Shown here one piece after another: positions 1-10,099 of a stretch of 64,000 nucleotides of DNA (positions are counted from its first letter, which is position 1; each line of letters starts with the position of its first letter). Source of the DNA: Argentina anserina. Lineage: Eukaryota > Streptophyta > Magnoliopsida > Rosales > Rosaceae. A program made the translations under genes and the position numbers. The stretch covers positions 19,220,001-19,284,000 of the forward strand of contig NC_065873.1 of the NCBI RefSeq assembly GCF_933775445.1, in the 5' to 3' direction. Below the pieces are notes generated by a model. The model was not told the origin of the DNA, made no database searches, and saw only the letters and a list, made by a program, of their open reading frames with translations.

Positions 1-989
1 GGTAAATAAATACGTATATATATATATAGTTTGCTATATAATATACTGTTATGATTTTATTGTGATTTTGATTTGTACAATATGATGTGAGATTATTGTA
101 CGTGATTTTTAACATTGAGATTGTTAAAATGTGAATTGTCTTCGGACCTAATGTTTGGTACAATATGATGTGAGATTATTGTACGTGTTTGGCAAGTCGA
201 AACCTAGCCTTTGGCCGGGCGAAAGTTACGATACAGTTAGAGCTCTAGTCTGTCTGCCTTAGTACTGCATGTGAGGTAACGGGTGGTTATCTGCTCATGG
301 GTACTCAGATTATTTTGGATGTTGGGTAGCGGGTGGCTATCCAATATCGGCGGTGTATTACGAGAGGGGTAACAGATGTGTACCAGCGTTCTTGGTACCC
401 GTATTATAAATGCATTTGGGTAACCATAAGGGTTACTTAATTTTCTCATGAGCGTTTCATTTCATATTCTTTTGGGACAACCAGATGGGCTGTCCATTGA
501 CTCATGAGGGCATTTATATTTGTTGATTTGTGATTTTTCGTATATTTTGATATGCGAATTATATTTTGATTTTACTCATACAAGCTATAAGCTTACCGGG
601 TTTGTGTTTACAATCCCGGTGCACCAATCCAATGGTGTAGGGGATAATTCCGCAGGTGTTGATTAGTGGAGTTTGAGAGACGACACCGGAGACTCGAAGT
701 TGCTCGTATCCAGCTTGTGGTGAGGTTTTCTAGCGAGGATTTGTGTGTGAGAATTGTTGTGATTTTATTTGTGAGTTTTGTGAGAGATTGTGAGGATTAT
801 TACATTCCATCTTATGTAATGTTAAATTATAAATTTAGGTTGTAATAATTGGTTTTCTGAGTTGTATTGAGAACTCAGTGATGATCTGCTGTGCACTTAA
901 ATGATTTCGATTCCATTGAGATTGTTATTGGTGTTCTAACGACTTTGAAATTTTGAGTTTTTAAAGCTCGAAATTTTGGGGTCGTTACA
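1..989 (+). mobile_element. 3' part of a Ty3/gypsy-type LTR (truncated by window edge)
   Basis: This stretch matches, almost base for base over long runs, the 3' part of the solo LTR at 47366-50096: the same AT-rich start, the same phrase around 190-240 and the same terminal TTTTGGGGTCGTTACA at 974-989. The final CGTTACA mirrors the TGTAA start of the other copy, as expected of an LTR end. It carries two copies of the ~83-bp internal repeat that the right-hand copy has four times. It ends directly against a fragment of copia LTR at 990. Whether it is a solo LTR or the end of a full element cannot be told because the window starts inside it. Confidence 0.85.
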
Positions 990-2615
990 AGTATAACCCG
1001 ATATACTAGTCCTAATAGGAAACCATAACCTAATGTGCTTAGTCCTCTCATGATACCTGACATCAATGTGCTTAGTCCTCTCATGATGAACTTGATCCTT
1101 AGCTAAACATATTGCACTCAAACTATCGCAATATACTATAGCCTGATCATGATGCAAACCAAGACTATTGACCAGTCCCCTCAACCATATGCCTTCCTTT
1201 GCAGCGGCTGTCAGAGCCATGTACTCTGCTTCAGTAGTAGACAAAGTCACTATAGGCTGCAAAGTAGCTTTCCATCTAACAACAGAGCCACCAAGAGTAA
1301 AGACATAACCAGTCATAGATCTCCTAGTGTCAACATCTCCAGCATAATCGCTATCTGAATAGCCTGTTACCAAACAGTTTGTATCATTTGTATTACCTCC
1401 ATAAATGAGACCAACATCAGACGTACCTTTGAGATACCGAAAAATTCTCTTCACAGCCTGCCAATGCTCCTTCCCAGGATCACTCATAAATCTGCTGACA
1501 ACACTAACAGCGTGTGCAAGATCAGGCCTAGTGCAAACCATAGCATACATCAAGCTTCCTACTGCACTAGCATAAGGAACTCGAGACATGTATTCCTTCT
1601 CCTCAGCAGATTTAGGTGCAAACGCAGTAGACAGATGAATATTTGCAGCACTTGGAGTATCTAAAGATCTGGATGTAGACATACCAAACCTGGATAATAT
1701 TTTCTGGATGTAGCCTTTCTGTGATAAGAAAAGCTTCTTCTGACTTCTATCCCTGTAAATCTCCATTCCCAAAATTTTTCGGGCTGCTCCCAAATCCTTC
1801 ATCTCAAACTCTGCACCGAGGAGACCCTTCAACTTCTGAATATCAGACTTGTCTTTTGCAGCTATCAACATATCATCTACATACAGGACCAGATAAATGA
1901 GGGAACCATTTGTTAACTTGTTGTAGTAGACACAACAATCATACGGACTCCTGATGTAGCCGATCTCTATCATATAGCTATCAAACCTCTTGTACCACTG
2001 TCTAAGGGACTGCTTTAGTCCATACAAGGACTTCTTCAACTTGCAAACATAGTCTTCCTTTCCGGGGACTTGAAAACCATCTGGCTGAGTCATGTAAATC
2101 TCTTCTTCCAATTCTCCATGTAAGAACGTTGTCTTCACATCTAATTGCTCAAGCTCCAGATTCTGATGTGCAACTATGGCTAGTAGCACCCTGATAGAAG
2201 TATGTCTGACCACAGGTGAGAAAATCTCATTGTAGTCAACTCCCTCTTTCTGATGGAACCCTCTTGCAACTACTCGAGCTTTATACTTGATGCCCTCAGC
2301 AGATGACAACCCTTCTTTCTTCTTGAAAACCCATTTGCAAGTAATAACCTTTCTCCCCTGATCAGGTCGTTTGGTCAATTCCCAAGTCTGATTTTTCTGA
2401 AGTGATTCCATTTCATCTCCCATTGCAGCAAGCCATTGAGCTGACTCTGTACTTGTAACTGCTTCCTTGTAGGTGGACAACTCATGAGGATCCACCTCTT
2501 CAGCAACCTGTAGTGCATAAGCCACCATGTCCTCAAAACCATACCTTGTAGGTGGTTTCCCAAAGTTTGGTCTCCTAGATCGCTCATGAGCCAAACCATG
2601 CTGATTAGCAACCAT
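936..2615 (-). pseudogene. copia reverse transcriptase-RNase H segment (3' truncated)
   Basis: This open frame holds the copia RT: WVFKKKEG near the N-terminus, then LDVKTTFLHGELEE, LKKSLYGLKQ and the catalytic YVDDMLIA. RNase H follows, with SDSDYAGD, STTEAEYMAL and YCDSLSAICLAKD carrying the acidic residues. The usual end of RNase H after KHIDVRYH is lost; instead HERTKHI is read twice because of the 33-bp DNA duplication, and the frame then runs into LTR fragments and the neighbouring gypsy LTR down to 936. The polyprotein frame upstream is out of phase, so this is a pseudogene fragment although the RT motifs are intact. Confidence 0.9.
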
Positions 2616-4060
2616 TTGTTCTGATTCTGAATGTCTTCTTGTTGTGGTTCACTCACATCTTCAGTGACTTGTTGCTCCACCTGTTTCTCAACACTACAAT
2701 TTTCTGATACAACCACAGACTTCATAGTAGGGTTAAACATAGAATTTTCATCAAATACTACATTCCTACTCAGTATAACCCTCCTTTCAGATGGAGACCA
2801 GATTCTGAAACCTTTAACCCCATCTCCATAGCCTACAAACACCCCTTTTTTAGCTCTTGGTTCTAACTTACCCTCACTTACATGATAGTAAGCAGAGCAC
2901 CCAAAAACCCTCAGATTGGAGTAATCAGCAGACTTAACAGACCACATCTCATAAGGTGTTTTGAGATGTATACATGTGTGTGGTCCACGATTTATCAGAT
3001 AACAAGCAATATTCACCGCTTCTGCCCAGAATCTTCTTTCTAATCCAGCATTAGAGAGCATGCACCTAGCTCTCTCCAGAAGTGTCTGATTCATACGTTC
3101 TGCTACACCATTTTGCTGTGGTGTATTTCGGACTGTATGGTGCCTTGCAATACCTTCAGTCTTGCAGAAATCATTAAATTCAGCAGAACAGAATTCCAGA
3201 CCATTATCAGTTCGCAGCCTCTTGATCTTCTTCCCTGTTTGATTTTCAACTAATGCCTTCCACTGCTTGAAATTCTTAAAGGCGTCACTTTTATGCTTCA
3301 TCATGAACACCCAAGTCATTCTTGAGTAATCATCAATCATAGACACAAAATATATGTGACCTCCCAAAGAGTCAACGCGAGAGGGACCCCAACAATCAGA
3401 ATGGATATAATCAAGCGTGCCTTTAGTTCTATGAATCGCTTTAGGAAATTTTCTGCAATGTAGCTTCCCAAAGATACAATTTTCACATAAACTAAAATCC
3501 TTGACCTTGTGGCCACCAAGAAGATCATTCTTTGACAGAATTTGCATCCCTCTTTCACTCATATGACCAAGCCTCATGTGCCATAGCTTGGTCATATCAT
3601 CCTTGTGAACCTCTGATGATGCAACAGCAGCCGAGCCTGACAACGTTGAACCTTGCAGAATATATAAAGTACCTCGCTTGACACCTTTCAGAACCACATT
3701 GGTACCTTTGTAGACATTTAAAATTCCACATGAGCCTTTGTACTTGAAACCTTTGCTATCTAGAAGACCCAAAGAAATCAGGTTTTTCGTCATGTGTGGA
3801 GCATGCCTAACATCATTCAATGTACAGAATTTACCATCATGTGTCCGTATTTTTATTGAGCCAATTCCAACCACCTTACTTGCAGAACTGTTTGCCATAG
3901 AAATATTGCCTCCATCTATCTGCTCATAGGTTGAAAACCACTCTCTGCGTGGACATATATGATAAGACGCCCCAGTATCCAAAATCCACACATCACACAT
4001 CCCTGTGATGTATGTGTGCATCTTCAACCAAGGCCAGATCTTCTTCCGAAGTGGTGTCAA
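2375..4060 (-). pseudogene. copia protease-integrase segment
   Basis: The frame begins just before the aspartic protease motif WILDTGASYHICP. The integrase zinc-binding HHCC region follows (HMRLGHMSERGM then CENCIFGKLH), then the DDE core: the first Asp in YIHSDCWGP, the second in RTDNGLEF and the Glu in TPQQNGVAERMNQ. It goes out of frame near 2615, where the readable RT continues in another frame, so its last ~75 residues are noise. A second frameshift near 4000 separates it from gag. All catalytic residues named here are present, so disruption is by frameshift rather than active-site decay. Confidence 0.9.
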
Positions 4061-4835
4061 CTTCTGCTACAACAGCAGTACCTGATGCTTTCTCAGACTG
4101 CTTCTTCTTCTTTGGACATTCGTTTTTCCAATGTCCCTTCTCTTTACAGTAGTTACAAACATCATTGGATTTGGAACCCTTTGAAACTGGATTCTTATAT
4201 TTCTTCTTCCCCGAACCTTTCTGTCCCAAACTTCCACTGGCTACCAACCCTGCAGCCTGACTGTCTGAACTAGTACCGGTCGCCTTATAACGCATATCTC
4301 TAGTATGTAAAGATGATCTAACATCCTCCAGAGTCAGAGTATCTCTCCCACCAATAAAAGAATCCACAAAATTCTCATACGACGAAGGTAGAGATACCAA
4401 CAGAATTAGAGCAGCATCCTCATCATCAATTTTAACATCGATATTACGCAAATCTAATAGAACAGTGTTTAACTGATCTAAGTGATCTCTTAGAGATGTA
4501 CCTTCTTCCATATGCAGACCGAACAGACGTCGCTTTAGAAGCAACTTGTTGGTTAAAGACTTCGTCATGTATAGACTCTCAAGCTTCAACCACAGACCAG
4601 CCGCAGATTCCTCCTCTGCGACTTCGGTGATTATATCATCTGCAAGGCACAACAAAATTGTCGAGTGTGCCTTCTCCTCCAGACTGGCCATCTCAGCGAT
4701 TTCTTGATCCCCTGACTTCTTAACCAGCGGCGCCCACATCCCTTGTTGTTTTAACAAGGCTCGCATCTTGATCTGCCATAAACTGAAGCTGTTCCTCCCT
4801 GTGAATTTATCAATCTTCACATTCAAACCAGACAT
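3993..4835 (-). pseudogene. copia gag (UBN2-like) with zinc knuckle
   Basis: The ATG at 4835 opens a 280-residue gag. Its N-terminus (KIDKFTGRNSFSLWQIKM) and the LWLKLESLYM block are typical of copia gag polyproteins, and it ends with one CCHC zinc knuckle, CNYCKEKGHWKNEC, near residue 230. In an intact element gag reads straight into protease; here the frame is lost just after the acidic linker (EEDLALVEDAH), close to 4000, consistent with a one-base indel. The start lies ~30 bp downstream of the primer-binding site. Confidence 0.88.
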
Positions 4836-4867
4836 CTTTCTTGGCGGAAATCACAACCAGGCAACCT

Positions 4868-4880
4868 GGCTCTGATATCA
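4868..4880 (-). promoter_or_regulatory. tRNA-Met-type primer-binding site of the copia element
   Basis: The minus strand reads TGATATCAGAGCC, one base off the plant copia primer-binding site TGGTATCAGAGCC. It sits three bases inside the LTR end, where reverse transcription would be primed. Confidence 0.85.
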
Positions 4881-4883
4881 GTT

Positions 4884-5142
4884 TGTTATAACTAGTGCAA
4901 GAAAGAACACAGATTTACGTGGTTCACTAACGATGTGTGTTAGCTACGTCCACGGACAGAAGAAGAACAGTTTTATTATGTTGAGGAAAAAAAATACAGA
5001 ACAACAACAACACAACACACAATAGGTTGTTTATATACAACCCTAAACCCGATATACTAGTCCTAATAGGAAACCATAACCTAGTATAACCCGATATACT
5101 AGTCCTAATAGGAAACCATAACCTAGTATAACCCGATATACA
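4884..5142 (-). repeat. copia 5' LTR with 42-bp internal tandem repeat
   Basis: As printed on the + strand the LTR runs from TGTTATAACTAGTG at 4884 to GATATACA at 5142 (259 bp), with the TG...CA ends of an LTR. Its outer end is about two and a half copies of a 42-bp unit beginning GTATAACCCGATATAC (5042-5142). The only other trace of this unit is the single copy at 990-1034, at the opposite end of the element. The sequence TTTATATAC near 5031 could serve as a TATA-like signal on the minus strand. Confidence 0.85.
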
Positions 5143-6384
5143 GATTAGCCGCCAGAACAGATTGGATGATTCAAGGCATATATTAACAATATAGTTTTAC
5201 TTACAGCATATATGATGGACAAGAAATCATTCTTGTATGTAATTCTCCATGCTGCTGTTTGTGCTCCATGATGATAGTGAACACAGTTGATTGCGCTGCA
5301 CCGATACAATTGATCCATGTGGTTAGTGACAATTGTACAGGATATTTCTTCAGTGTCATTCCCTACAGTCAGTCCAGCAGATCTCATTTACATATTTTGT
5401 TCTGTGAAAAACCAAACCTTGTGTCCTAAATTTCTATGAATTTGCTTAATACCTGCATTATGTACCATATGGACCATATTATACAACTTGCAATCACAAG
5501 TATTGAACCCTTTGTCCAGCTTTTGTGAACAACATTGCTTCTTGTGTGTTTTGATGCTTCGGACAAGCTTTGAATTGCAGGTCCTTTGTATGAAGTCATG
5601 GTAATGACCCCAGCAAGAGATATTAAGGTCCCCAAGACTTTAGCTATTCCGCGTGGATTCCTCACATCTACAACCTCCAGTCTATGAGAAGCGAGTATCA
5701 GAAACATGTTTGTTCAAAAAAAAAAAATGAAGCATGAAAGATCAAAGATGCTTACTCACTAACTGGTGTTTATGTTCGATACCGTAGTATTACTGCATTC
5801 AGAAAAGTCAGGGATGGTATGGTATTGGCTATTGATGTGACAAAGCTTGAAGATGTGTACTTCAGGCTTGCAAATTACATATTGAGGGTTAAGCCAACCC
5901 TGCTTTTCATCAAGAGAGAAAGAAAGAGGCCATGAGATTTTTCAGCAGGGAAAAGGAAGGTAAACTTGAATCTGTTTCTTCCACGCATGTAAATCAGAAA
6001 AAAAAAATGCAACATCCTACCCTAGCAGCGCAAGCACAAATATCTCCATAAACAATGCTGGAGTCAACTTTGGCCTAGATATTCTGCAGGGAAGCAAGTT
6101 TTTAAGGGACTTGTATGCCTTTAAAGTAAAAACGAACAAGTTCTAATTGTTTGTTCATGTTACAAGGATATGAGTAACTGCACTCGGAGCTTCAACTTTT
6201 ACCTCTCAAGGAAATAGGAAAATGGAAACATGACTATCCCGTCAACTATATGTGGATAGGTTACAAAGACATGAGGGTTCATGGCATGATTGAAGGATGT
6301 GTCAGTAATGAAGTAGAGAAAAGTATATCCGATTTGTGCCAAAACCATGAGAAGGTGTGACTTGAATTTCCTGTAGATCTTCAT
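5143..6384 (-). pseudogene. WAT1-related transporter (EamA/DMT family) pseudogene
   Basis: WAT1 family members are plasma- or vacuolar-membrane transporters with ten helices. Minus-strand exons can be read. Exon 1 is 6203-6384 (LLMVLAQIGYTFLYFITD... SYFLER). Exon 2 is 6021-6083 (ISRPKLTPALFMEIFVLALL) with matching GT-AG ends and phase. Part of exon 3 is 5453 to about 5710 (RLEVVDVRNPRGIAKVLGTL). Exon 4 lies at roughly 5145-5365 (LKKYPVQLSLTTW), with a frameshift after IIMEHK. The first part of exon 3 is missing and replaced by unrelated DNA (about 5710-6005). Everything downstream of exon 4 is cut off by the copia LTR at 5142. Deletion, frameshift and truncation make it a pseudogene. Confidence 0.85.
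5738..5935 (+). other. Unidentified coding-like fragment inside the WAT1 pseudogene
   Basis: Between A-rich runs at 5715-5727 and 5998-6008 lies a stretch whose plus strand has a 65-codon open frame ending TGA at 5933-5935. It reads with natural composition (GVYVRYRSITAFRKVRDG, then LAIDVTKLEDVYFRLANYIL). It is antisense to the WAT1 exons and replaces the start of WAT1 exon 3. I do not recognise the family. It may be a captured or retroposed exon of another gene. Confidence 0.35.
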
Positions 6385-6930
6385 GTATGGACTTAGTACA
6401 AGATCCATAGTTTGTTTGTCTGAAGCATACATCTTTTTGCTATGCAGGTTGTTTATAATTGAAGCATGAAGCCTTAACCCATTTGTATTACGAATGTGAA
6501 TAAAAGGATTCTGATTTATCGGTGACGCCTGCTTAGCTTGTTGACGGTACAAATCATGTTCTCAAATTCTTACTCGGGCACTGAATTTGTAATGCATGCA
6601 AATGTCAGAGTACATTATACAAATATGGTTATATTCCTGCTGTTATGTTAGTGGCCTTTAATTCTTTATATCTATACCTGCTACTAGATAAGTAATCATG
6701 TCTCTTAACAGCCCTTTGTAGATGCTTGGTAAAAGTGAAGTGCTCTTACTTTGGAATACTTTCTATCATACAGATCGAACTAATACACATATTAATTTGA
6801 TAAAATATTGCTTGAACTTGCATGAACTGAACTCTAATAAATGGTATTCATGCCTCTTCAGTAGTGAATTTTTACCATCTTGTGAACTTATGAGATTGGA
6901 GATAGCAAAGCACATGGTGCATACGTGAAA
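6385..6930. other. Intergenic, WAT1 upstream region
   Basis: AT-rich sequence upstream of the WAT1 pseudogene. No gene or repeat was recognised. Confidence 0.5.
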
Positions 6931-7372
6931 CATGACACTAGGTTCTGTGGAGAATGAGAACTTTCTTCCTGTTAGTTATTCTTTTGTTTAGTGACCTTTG
7001 CAGAATGCCATTTAGAGTAAGGGAAAAACTCCTCTCTTTTTTTCTCAGTTTTGATGAATTATCTGTTTAGATGAATGATTTATTAACACACTGAACATTT
7101 GGTTCTGTGGAGAATCAGAATTTTCTTTCTGTTGGTTATTCCTTCATTTAAGTGGCTTCCGCAGAATACCATTTAGGGTCAGGGAAAAACTCCAATTTTC
7201 AGTTGAGATGCATAATTTAATGACACACTTTAATAGTTTGGCCTGTGGAGAATCAGAATGGTTCTTCACTTCTTCCTGTTGGTTATTCTTTCCTTTGAGT
7301 GACTTCCGCAGAATATCATTTAGGGTAAGGGAACAAATCAATTTTTTTTATAGTTTTGATGCATAATTTACC
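6931..7372. repeat. Three-copy tandem repeat (~140-160 bp unit)
   Basis: The phrase GGTTCTGTGGAGAATGAGAA at 6941 recurs with small changes at 7101 and 7240. In each copy it is followed in the same order by a CTGTTGGTTATTC block, a GACTTCCGCAGAATACCATTTAGGG block and a GTTTTGATG/ATGCATAATTTA block. The spacings are about 160 and 139 bp. No coding sense is visible. Confidence 0.75.
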
Positions 7373-7969
7373 GCCTTCTTGTGATGTAAGACTGAAATAC
7401 ACCAAGAACTTCCACTGAAAGGCCAACTGAACAAAGATAGAAATGACCACAGAACTTAACAAGAACTATCTAGCTTGGAAATTATTTAGTATCCTTAATT
7501 TTGTTTACATCTGCACAACTTTTTCTACATAAATGGACATTTAAACCACATTCTATTTCTTGAATTAATCGTTCCCTTTTGTCCTATTGCGTCTGAACTT
7601 TACTGATGATTGGAATTACCAATCTGGACTACACAGAAACAATACCGTTCAAATTATAGCCATAAGTTTTATGACGTACTCGACTACCGGTTAGGACAGT
7701 ATTATGTCTAGAACCCTCTGACACATAGTAAAAATTACTGGCCTTGCATAGGAAAATATAACCATGTCATTAATTTTCTTATATAAAAGCAGCCGGCAGT
7801 ATGTCTTGAGGATGTTATGGTAACTAGCTCCTGAAGTCTTTAAAATGAACTTCGAAGAAACCAATGAATCTTTGTAAACTTTGTCCCGGCATATCTGCCA
7901 TAAAAAGATGCCCAAAGTATCACCATAATGTGCACAATGACATGTTGGAGGTGAGAAAGAGTGAATGCA
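7373..7969. other. Intergenic
   Basis: AT-rich DNA with no recognised element. The last ~50 bases would be the leader of the small gene that starts at 7970. Confidence 0.45.
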
Positions 7970-8350
7970 ATGAGGCAAAGAGAGTTGCTGGAATTTAGAA
8001 CACCTCAACACCCATCATCATTCGGTGCAAACAACTGGGGTGGTGCATCTCCCTTATTAGCAAGAAACATACCAAAAGAGTCACTTGAGCAAAAGTATCT
8101 GAGGCTCAACATAGTTCGTGTGCGTGATGAAATCTTTCCTGATGCTGAGGAAGATGAGTCCATGCACTACTTGCCTAGCAAGTCTCCTGCACCTAAACAA
8201 GAATGTCCACCAACACTGAGCCGAAGAAAGAAATTTCTGTTGAAGCTTTTCATGTCATCTCCAAAGCCAAAGGTTAGGCTGGGTTCAAAGAAAAAGTCAT
8301 GGTTCCCTAGATTCGACCCTCAGAATAGGTGGCCGCAAGGTTGGTGTTGA
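7970..8350 (+). CDS. Small basic protein of unknown function (126 aa)
   Basis: The ATG at 7970 opens 126 codons ending at TGA 8348-8350. I do not recognise a named domain. It has no signal peptide or membrane segment. The N-terminal third is neutral (FRTPQHPSSFGANNWGGASP), the middle is acidic (FPDAEEDESMHY) and the C-terminal half is strongly basic (LSRRKKFLLKLF, VRLGSKKKSWF), closing with RFDPQNRWPQGWC. Its non-random composition and distinct Trp-rich tail suggest a genuine plant protein or last exon rather than chance. Upstream exons cannot be ruled out. The 3' flank carries no clear terminator signal before the TRIM element at 8675. Confidence 0.55.
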   Translation: MRQRELLEFRTPQHPSSFGANNWGGASPLLARNIPKESLEQKYLRLNIVRVRDEIFPDAEEDESMHYLPSKSPAPKQECPPTLSRRKKFLLKLFMSSPKPKVRLGSKKKSWFPRFDPQNRWPQGWC

Positions 8351-8674
8351 TGTTATATTTGCCATACATGGAAAATGTTGGAGAAGAAAATTCAAGTGGA
8401 ACCGAAGCATGTTTCAGATGCTATTAATCACACAAAATGGAAGAAGAAAAAACAATGGTTATGAGTTGATTGTATTTACTAAGATATATAGATTGATAGA
8501 TTTGAAATTTGAATTCTGTTATCATTTAAGCCCACATTGTATATTTTGGTGCATATATACATGTACACTATCGATTGAATTCATGTATTTCTTATGTTAC
8601 AACTCAATATCTTCGATTCCAGAAGTTATATGAACTTTTGCATTTCTGATTTTCTGTATATTTTCTTCGAGTAT

Positions 8675-9277
8675 TGTTAAACAACGACAAGTATTACCCG
8701 TAGACAAATTTTACCGATATTGTCTCAACTTAGTTATCTCATAAGTGTTAGGTTTTAATCACAAAAGGCTTCAGTACAATTAAGTATTATTCACCCACTT
8801 ATAATCTATATTTTATTTGTCACTTCTTAGATGTTTGATATCTCATTTCCAACACGCTCTCTCACGTGTAACTTAATTTTTAGGTCTGCACGTGACAAAT
8901 TAACATCTCACACACTGGGATGAAATAAATCAAGGTTAAGTAACCAACAACACTTGGTGACAATCCAATTAGATTCCCTCTGATGACATGCTAATGGAAC
9001 CCAACTCGGGTCTATGACAAAATGACACTCAAGTCGGACCCATGACAGATTGAAAGCACAACTAGAGAGGGACTCGCTCTGATATCATGTTAAACAGCGA
9101 CAAGCATGACCCATTGACCAATTGTACCGATACTGTCTTAACTTAGTCACTTCACAAATGTTAGGTTTTAATCATAAAAGGTCTCGGTACAATTAGGTAT
9201 TATCCACCCACATATAATTTCTATTTTATTTGTCACTTCTTAGATGTGAGATCTCTCATCTCCTCTCATCTCCAGCA
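8675..9277 (-). mobile_element. TRIM (miniature LTR retrotransposon), complete
   Basis: Two direct terminal repeats, 8675-8854 and 9088-9277, both start TGTTAAACARCGACAAG and end in CA. They share the blocks GTTAGGTTTTAATCA and TTTTATTTGTCACTTCTTAGATG. The 233-bp interior codes for nothing. Just inside the right repeat, on the minus strand, is TGATATCAGAGC (9076-9087), a tRNA-Met-type primer-binding site, so the element reads on the minus strand. The 5-bp direct repeat AGTAT flanks it exactly (8670-8674 and 9278-9282). At 603 bp it fits the TRIM class, which relies on enzymes of larger relatives. The two repeats have diverged visibly, so the insertion is not recent. Confidence 0.9.
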
Positions 9278-9387
9278 AGTATATCAAGAGTTTACAGTTG
9301 CACACTTTTAATTATGAGTCAGTCTTGTGCTGGGAATGTAAATTATTGTAGCAACATGCCTACATATAAGATCAAATAGAATGTAAA

Positions 9388-9530
9388 CTAGGCTCTGATA
9401 CCATAAAAGCTAGAGAGAAAGCTTTGATATTAAGCAAAAATGAATTTGTATTAATGTATTAGAATTCCAAAATTGGAAAGAGAGAGCTCTCTATTTATAG
9501 TATAAGAGAAATAGCATAATACTGACACAT
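9388..9530 (-). mobile_element. Fragment of another copia-type LTR with primer-binding site
   Basis: GGCTCTGATACCA at about 9391-9403 is, on the minus strand, a perfect plant tRNA-Met primer-binding site. Next to it lies an LTR-like stretch with an inverted TATA-like TATTTATAG near 9491. No second repeat or coding domain was found, so this is a remnant. Confidence 0.5.
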
Positions 9531-9536
9531 GTCTGG

Positions 9537-9703
9537 AGGAAGGAAATTTGCCGACCACCCTTCATTTGTCCATTAAACTCATGTCATATGTCTTTTCTCA
9601 ACTCATATTTAGATAATAATTGAACAATTGGACATATAGTATGAGTTTAGAAAGGTGGGCACAAGGTGGGCAAATAGAGAGTGATCGGCAAATTTGTTTC
9701 TCA
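9537..9703. repeat. Fold-back (MITE-like) inverted repeat
   Basis: The arm at 9541-9600 (AAATTTGCCGACCACC ... TTAAACTCATGTCATATGTC) reappears inverted at 9630-9701 (GACATATAGTATGAGTTTAG ... GATCGGCAAATTT). The arms are imperfect and almost touch, so the whole unit could fold into one long hairpin. No target duplication was found. Confidence 0.6.
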
Positions 9704-10099
9704 TGTCTGGGACCTACATATCACTTGAGCTTAATGAATTTTTAACAGACTAATTTTATAGCAGACTAGTTATACTTAACACAAAGTTAGTGATAAAGTA
9801 ATTTGAGATTCACATTCAAAACCAATTAGTAATGGATGGAGTGACCCAAACCCTTATAAACCCACATGTTAGATCATAATTCTCAATATAAGATGTATAT
9901 TCTCAACAGTTAGAAGACCGAATTCAAAATCAAGTTTACACCAAGATTTATTCAAAATTAAAGATCCTTTAATCAAGGGTGGCAATCCTTTAAATTTAAT
10001 ACGGAGTTGTGAATCCGTAAGTGCAGATTATCAGCAATGGGAAATTATGCTGTGCCGAGCACAGAGTTGTGACAAACAAAAATACTTCAAGGACAAAAA

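Larger units (their letters stand above)
990..5142 (-). mobile_element. Damaged Ty1/copia retrotransposon (TNT1/Tork-like), minus strand
   Basis: Reading on the minus strand, the order is 5' LTR (4884-5142), tRNA-Met-type primer-binding site (4868-4880), gag (4835 downwards), protease, integrase, reverse transcriptase and RNase H, which is the Ty1/copia order (integrase before RT). The coding region is split into three reading frames by small frameshifts near 4000 and near 2615. The 3' end is missing: RNase H breaks off around 1090 and is followed by a 33-bp tandem duplication (copies of the same 23-mer at 1032 and 1065) and then only ~45 bp of LTR (990-1034). Gag and polymerase wording is closest to the TNT 1-94 type. 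The element truncates the WAT1 pseudogene at its right edge. Confidence 0.92.
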
